A stretch of DNA of 64,000 nucleotides, taken from positions 20,062 through 84,061 of the forward strand of contig NZ_QOHO01000052.1 in assembly GCF_003432035.1 (NCBI RefSeq), read 5' to 3'. Position 1 is the first letter of the stretch; the number at the start of each line of letters is the position of its first letter. Source of the DNA: Lacrimispora amygdalina (lineage in GTDB: Bacteria; Bacillota; Clostridia; Lachnospirales; Lachnospiraceae). The notes beneath the pieces were generated by a model that did not search any database, had not been told where the DNA came from, and saw only the letters and a program-made list of their open reading frames with translations. Shown here one piece after another: positions 59,742-64,000 of this stretch. A program made the translations under genes and the position numbers.

Positions 59742-60209
59742 ATGCAGATTGAATTTACATTAAACGGGAGACTCATTTATGAGGAGACCAAAGAGGATGA
59801 AACTCTGTTTCACCTGCTGCGCAGGAAAGGATGTTACAGTGTAAAATGCGGCTGTGAAACGGAAAACTGCGGGCTGTGTACAGTCCTTGTCAATGGAGTT
59901 TCAAGGCTTTCCTGTTCTTATCTTGCGGCCAGGGCAGACGGCTGTGAGGTGGTGACTCTGGAAGGAGTGCAAAAAGAGGCGGAGGAATTCGGTTCTTACC
60001 TGGCTGCGGAAGGAGCAGAGCAGTGCGGTTTTTGCAGCCCTGGTCTGATTATGAATGTTCTTGCCATGGAAAAAGAGCTGGATTCTTTTGAGGAAGTGAA
60101 GGTCAAAGAATATCTGGCAGGCAATCTTTGCCGCTGCAGCGGATATATGGGTCAGCTGCGTGCTGTAAAAAAATACTTAAGCAGAGGAGTAAACAGGAAT
60201 GAATGTTAA
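59742..60209 (+). CDS. xdhC: Molybdenum hydroxylase [2Fe-2S] subunit (XdhC-like)
   Basis: 155 residues with two ferredoxin clusters: CGCETENCGLC...SC (plant-type) and CGFCSPGLIMN...CRCSGY (second cluster). Carries electrons between molybdopterin and FAD. Its start follows the FAD-subunit stop directly, and the molybdopterin-subunit start lies inside its last codons (11-base overlap). Confidence 0.92.
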   Translation: MQIEFTLNGRLIYEETKEDETLFHLLRRKGCYSVKCGCETENCGLCTVLVNGVSRLSCSYLAARADGCEVVTLEGVQKEAEEFGSYLAAEGAEQCGFCSPGLIMNVLAMEKELDSFEEVKVKEYLAGNLCRCSGYMGQLRAVKKYLSRGVNRNEC

Positions 60210-62487
60210 GATGCGCACCGTAAATACTTCTGTCAAAAAGAAGGATTCGAAAGCATTGGTGACTGGAAAACCTGTTTTTACAGATGATCTGGCACCAGGT
60301 GACTGCCTGATCGTAAAGGTTTTAAGAAGTCCTCATGCCCATGCCTTAATCCGGCAGATTGATACAGAAAAAGCTGAAAATGTGGATGGAATTGCCTGTA
60401 TTCTTACGTACCGGGATGTACCTGGAAAACGGTTTACCATGGCTGGTCAGACTTATCCGGAACCAAGTCCCTATGACAGGCTGATTCTGGATAACCGAAT
60501 GAGATTTGTGGGAGATGCTGCTGCAATCGTTGCAGGAGAAACAGAAGAAGCGGTAGACCACGCTCTCCGACTGATTAAAGTGGATTACGAAGTTCTGGAG
60601 CCGGTTCTTGATTTTAAAAAGGCAAAGGATCATACAGTACTCATTCATCCGGAGGATAACTGGGAAAGTCTTTGCCCGGTAGGCGCGGATAACCGCCGTA
60701 ATTTATGTGCTTCCGGAGGAGAAGAGCATGGAGATGTGGATGGGTTATTAAATCAGTGTGATTACGTTGTGGAACAGGTATACCATACAAAAGCCAATCA
60801 GCAGGCCATGATGGAAACCTTCCGTGCCTATTCCTATCTGGATGCTTACGGAAGGCTGAATATGGTGGCATCCACCCAGGTTACCTTTCACGTGAGAAGA
60901 ATCCTTGCTCATGCGCTGGATATTCCAAAATCAAGGATCCGGGTCATAAAACCCAGAATCGGAGGCGGATTCGGGGCCAAACAGACGGTAGTAGCAGAAG
61001 TTTATCCCGCAATCGTTACCATGAAAACCGGAAGAGCGGCCAAGATCATCTACAGCAGATACGAATCCCAGATCGCCTCCTCTCCCCGGCATGAGATGGA
61101 GGTACGGGTCCGGGTTGGGGCGGATAAGAACGGAATTCTTCAGGCAATTGATGTTTATACATTATCTAATACAGGAGCATATGGAGAACACGGGCCAACA
61201 ACAGTTGGATTGTCGGGACATAAGTCCATACCTCTTTACAGAACGCCCAGAGCATTCCGGTTCGCTTATGATGTGGTTTATACCAACTGTATGTCAGCCG
61301 GCGCTTACCGGGGATACGGAGCCACTCAGGGGATCTTTGCAGTGGAATCCGCCATCAATGAGCTTGCGGAAAAAATAGGGATGGATAAAGTGAAGATCAG
61401 AGAGTTAAACATGGTGAGAGAAGGAGATGTGATGCCTGCTTACTATGGGGAAACTTTAAAAAGCTGTGCCCTTGACCGCTGTATGGCCCATGCTAAGAAA
61501 ATGATGGACTGGGATAAAAAATATCCGAGAATCGATATGGGAAATGGAAAGGTCCGGGGAGTGGGAGTTGCCATGGCAATGCAGGGCTCTGCCATATCAG
61601 GAGTGGATGTAGCTTCTGTGGAGCTGCGTCTCAATGATGACGGGTTTTATACTCTTATGATCGGGGCCTCTGATATGGGAACAGGATGCGATACCACCCT
61701 GGCCCAGGTTGCGGCAGATTGTCTGGAATGTGATCTGGATCAGATAGTAGTTCATGGAACGGATACGGATGTATCCCCTTACGATTCCGGATCCTATGCC
61801 TCCAGCACCATGTATTTAACCGGTATGGCAGTTGTTAAGGCCTGCGGTGAGATGCGAGATAAAATTCTGGATAAAGGGGCGGAGTACTTATCCTGTGAAA
61901 AAAAGTCCCTGGAGTTTGACGGAACCAGGGTGTGGCAGCCAGAAAGCGGACTGGAACTATCTTTAAAGGATATTGGAAACAAGGTTATGTGCTTCAATGA
62001 AAAAATGCTCTCGGCGGGTGCTTCCCATACTTCTCCGGTATCTCCGCCCCCATTTATGGTAGGAATGGCAGAAGTAGAGGTAGATCAGGAAACCGGTGAG
62101 GCAGAGCTGATTGATTATGTGGCAGTTGTGGACTGTGGGACAACCATCAATCCGAATCTGGCCAGAATCCAGACGGAAGGGGGACTTGCCCAGGGAATCG
62201 GCATGGCTCTTTATGAGGATATTACCTATACGGAAAAAGGCCAGATGCAGCAGAACTCATTTATGCAGTATAAGCTGCCTTCCAGACTGGACGTAGGCAC
62301 GATCCGGGTGGAGTTTGAAAGCAGTTATGAACCTACCGGTCCTTTTGGCGCAAAATCCATTGGAGAAATTGTTATTAATACTCCTTCTCCAGCCATTGCA
62401 GATGCCATTGCCAATGCGGTGGGGGCAAGAGTCAGGGAGCTTCCGGTTACGGCAGAAAAGATCTATCGGTGTATAAATAATAAATAA
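60199..62487 (+). CDS. xdhA: Molybdenum hydroxylase molybdopterin subunit (XdhA-like)
   Basis: 762 residues of the xanthine dehydrogenase/aldehyde oxidase catalytic family: ALVTGKPVFTDDL, GGGFGAKQTVVAEV (molybdopterin contact), SAGAYRGYGATQG, and the catalytic Glu in GAKSIGEIVINTP. It hydroxylates a purine, aldehyde or N-heterocycle; the exact substrate cannot be decided. No cofactor-maturation genes (XdhC-family chaperone, mobA, mocA) are in the window. The start overlaps the Fe-S subunit. A terminator follows at 62507. Confidence 0.92.
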   Translation: MNVKMRTVNTSVKKKDSKALVTGKPVFTDDLAPGDCLIVKVLRSPHAHALIRQIDTEKAENVDGIACILTYRDVPGKRFTMAGQTYPEPSPYDRLILDNRMRFVGDAAAIVAGETEEAVDHALRLIKVDYEVLEPVLDFKKAKDHTVLIHPEDNWESLCPVGADNRRNLCASGGEEHGDVDGLLNQCDYVVEQVYHTKANQQAMMETFRAYSYLDAYGRLNMVASTQVTFHVRRILAHALDIPKSRIRVIKPRIGGGFGAKQTVVAEVYPAIVTMKTGRAAKIIYSRYESQIASSPRHEMEVRVRVGADKNGILQAIDVYTLSNTGAYGEHGPTTVGLSGHKSIPLYRTPRAFRFAYDVVYTNCMSAGAYRGYGATQGIFAVESAINELAEKIGMDKVKIRELNMVREGDVMPAYYGETLKSCALDRCMAHAKKMMDWDKKYPRIDMGNGKVRGVGVAMAMQGSAISGVDVASVELRLNDDGFYTLMIGASDMGTGCDTTLAQVAADCLECDLDQIVVHGTDTDVSPYDSGSYASSTMYLTGMAVVKACGEMRDKILDKGAEYLSCEKKSLEFDGTRVWQPESGLELSLKDIGNKVMCFNEKMLSAGASHTSPVSPPPFMVGMAEVEVDQETGEAELIDYVAVVDCGTTINPNLARIQTEGGLAQGIGMALYEDITYTEKGQMQQNSFMQYKLPSRLDVGTIRVEFESSYEPTGPFGAKSIGEIVINTPSPAIADAIANAVGARVRELPVTAEKIYRCINNK

Positions 62488-62506
62488 TAAATAACAAATA
62501 ACGAAA

Positions 62507-62542
62507 GCGGCTGCAGGATGGGAATCCAATCTTTGCAGCCGC
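62507..62542. terminator. Bidirectional terminator after xdhA
   Basis: GCGGCTGCA (62507-62515) and TGCAGCCGC (62534-62542) are perfectly complementary, followed by CTTTGTT. It separates xdhA from the reverse-strand cell-wall protein gene. Confidence 0.8.
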
Positions 62543-62563
62543 CTTTGTTATTTACTTCAGTTA

Positions 62564-63985
62564 TTATTTTAATTTATCGTAGCCGGACTCTTTGATGGTA
62601 CCGTCACTGTTTGTGATATAGTATTTCTCATCGCCGTCTTTTACATTTGTTTTGCTCTTTGCAAGCTTACCGGATGTGCTGATTAAATATTCTTTGCCGT
62701 TGAATTCAACTACTTTGTATTTCTCATCTTTATCAGCCTTTAAGAGACGTCCCTGGATGTAAATGCTGTCATCAGTGATGCCGTTGTATCCTGCACCCTT
62801 GTTGCTTCCGGATTTGCGGAAGTTAAAGGTATAGGTTTCTCCGTCCAACTCAATGGTGGTTTTACCTGTGGCCATAGCGCCTTCCTTTGGTGAATTTCCA
62901 AAGTAGTAAACCAAACCGGTGTCATCTACTGCCGGAAGCTCGTTTTCTGTCTCGATTTCATCATATGATTCAATCGTACTGCCAGTTAATGTAAGCTTAT
63001 AAAGTCCATGAAGCATTTCGCCTTTTTCATTAAAAGCATATTTGATGCCGTCAATGGATTTGATCTGGCTCTTTACAAGATTGCCGTCAGTATTTGCGTA
63101 GAACCAGTACTGGGTGTCATCATCATATGCTTCTGCGTCAAGTTCCTCGCTGGGAACTGCTTTAAACCAGCCCTTTGCCTGCCAGCATTCTTCAGGAAGA
63201 TTATAATACTGGTTTGCTGAGCTTGCGGTGGAAGCGGAAGCAGGAGTTACCTCATACCAGTCATATTCTGCAGCACCGTATTCATTAAAACGGTATTTTT
63301 TGCCGTTGATGGTTTTTGTTGTATCAGTGGTCTTCTTACCGTTTGAGCCAAAGTAGAACCAGTAGGAACCATTAAAATTATCATCTTTCTCAGGTTCGTC
63401 TTCAACTTCTATGGATTTCCAGCCGTCTGCACGGGCTCCGTCTGAGGATGCGCCGCAGTAATAGATTCCTTCTTTCCATGCATCATCGCCTGTAATACGG
63501 GTTGATGCATCATCAAGCCAGCCATACAGCATTTTGCCTTCTGTATCAAATGCGTAGGAGCGAGTTTCCCCATTTGCAATTTTCACTGATTTAAAAGTGG
63601 TTTTACCGGTAGAAGATGCTTTATAAGCCTTACCGTTGCTGCCAAAATAATACCAGTTGGTATCTGCCGCGTCTTCTTCGTCACTGTCAGATGGAACTTC
63701 TCTCCATTCGTCGGTAACCATGGCACCTACGGAGTTCACGTAGTAATAATTGTCATCCGATTCGATTACCTGGCTGGTGGCAAGCTGACCGTCAGAATCT
63801 AAGTAAAACCAGTTATCTCCTGATTTTTTCCAGGTTTCTGTAGTTATGTCACCATTGTTATCATAGTACACCCAGCTGCCGTTTTCTTCGGCCCAACCTT
63901 GTGCTGCAAAGGATGTCATGGAGGCACCTATGGTAAAAAGCGCTGCAGCGCAGGGAATCAGCCATTTCAGTTTCCGTTTCTTCAT
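62564..63985 (-). CDS. Secreted protein with cell-wall-binding (choline-binding-like) repeats
   Basis: 473 residues. Signal peptide MKKRKLKWLIPCAAALFTIG...SFAA followed by eight or more W/Y-rich repeats of the type GWAEENGSWVYYDNNGD, NWFYLDSDGQLAT, YYFGSNGKAYK, RFNEYGAAEYDW. These are the CW_binding repeats of Clostridia that attach proteins to wall polymers. No catalytic domain is present, so it is a structural or adhesive surface protein. ATG at 63985 has GGAG seven bases upstream. Asp/Glu-rich inserts between repeats are unusual. The gene's promoter lies outside the window. Confidence 0.85.
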   Translation of the reverse strand: MKKRKLKWLIPCAAALFTIGASMTSFAAQGWAEENGSWVYYDNNGDITTETWKKSGDNWFYLDSDGQLATSQVIESDDNYYYVNSVGAMVTDEWREVPSDSDEEDAADTNWYYFGSNGKAYKASSTGKTTFKSVKIANGETRSYAFDTEGKMLYGWLDDASTRITGDDAWKEGIYYCGASSDGARADGWKSIEVEDEPEKDDNFNGSYWFYFGSNGKKTTDTTKTINGKKYRFNEYGAAEYDWYEVTPASASTASSANQYYNLPEECWQAKGWFKAVPSEELDAEAYDDDTQYWFYANTDGNLVKSQIKSIDGIKYAFNEKGEMLHGLYKLTLTGSTIESYDEIETENELPAVDDTGLVYYFGNSPKEGAMATGKTTIELDGETYTFNFRKSGSNKGAGYNGITDDSIYIQGRLLKADKDEKYKVVEFNGKEYLISTSGKLAKSKTNVKDGDEKYYITNSDGTIKESGYDKLK

Positions 63986-64000
63986 AATAATCTCCATTCC

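Overview
The window looks like the chromosome of an anaerobic, spore-forming Firmicute of the Lachnospiraceae type (Lacrimispora/Hungatella/Enterocloster-like; inferred from gene content, not proven). Positions 1 to about 37,930 are a large mobile island whose left end lies outside the window. From about 37,950 onward the sequence is ordinary, slightly more AT-rich host chromosome.

Island, left part (1-16,200). A partial replication-initiator-like HTH protein is followed by a Phd-type antitoxin and a decayed hsdM fragment. Then comes a long, tightly packed forward operon that reads like a defence island: WYL regulator, a small-barrel/Cys-rich protein, a DUF6361-like protein, a phospholipase-D-fold protein with two HxK motifs, a 990-residue SF2/SNF2-type helicase, an HD + DUF429 fusion, an ADP-ribosylglycohydrolase with a C-terminal extension, a GIY-YIG-like protein, a 794-residue protein with a glycine-rich membrane segment, and a possible PD-(D/E)xK protein. 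Most junctions overlap or are only a few bases apart, so these genes are probably co-expressed.

Island, middle (16,200-28,400). A ribbon-helix-helix repressor with a palindromic operator, a SLOG-fold protein and a small serine resolvase precede a signalling cargo: a chemoreceptor, a CheW, two very large PAS/GGDEF/HD-GYP proteins and a membrane GGDEF protein. The cluster is bracketed by two related c-di-GMP-I (GEMM) riboswitch-like sequences, the second apparently complete and the first lacking its P2 hairpin.

Island, right part (28,400-37,930). This is an integration/maintenance module: a sigma-70 region-4-like protein behind a 12-bp hairpin, about 450 bases of highly structured non-coding leader, a DinG-like helicase, a DUF6870-like protein, three large serine recombinases in tandem, and a fourth short resolvase-domain protein whose catalytic serine position appears to be alanine and whose gene holds a perfect 17-bp inverted repeat. 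The island ends inside a collagen-like/Hep_Hag/peptidase-G2 gene, of which only the 3' part is present here.

Host part (37,950-64,000). A murein-peptide scavenging operon holds two class A beta-lactamase-fold proteins, a dipeptide epimerase, a full oligopeptide ABC transporter and a cytoplasmic NlpC/P60 endopeptidase. It is followed by a HAD phosphatase/YczE pair opposite a Crp/Fnr regulator, a YgjP-type metalloprotease, a receptor-like membrane protein without output domain, RecJ, a Gfo/Idh/MocA oxidoreductase, GlyA, a DUF1540 protein, a GH43-like glycosidase, a three-subunit molybdenum hydroxylase (xdhB-xdhC-xdhA) and a secreted cell-wall-binding repeat protein. No tRNA, rRNA or CRISPR array was seen.
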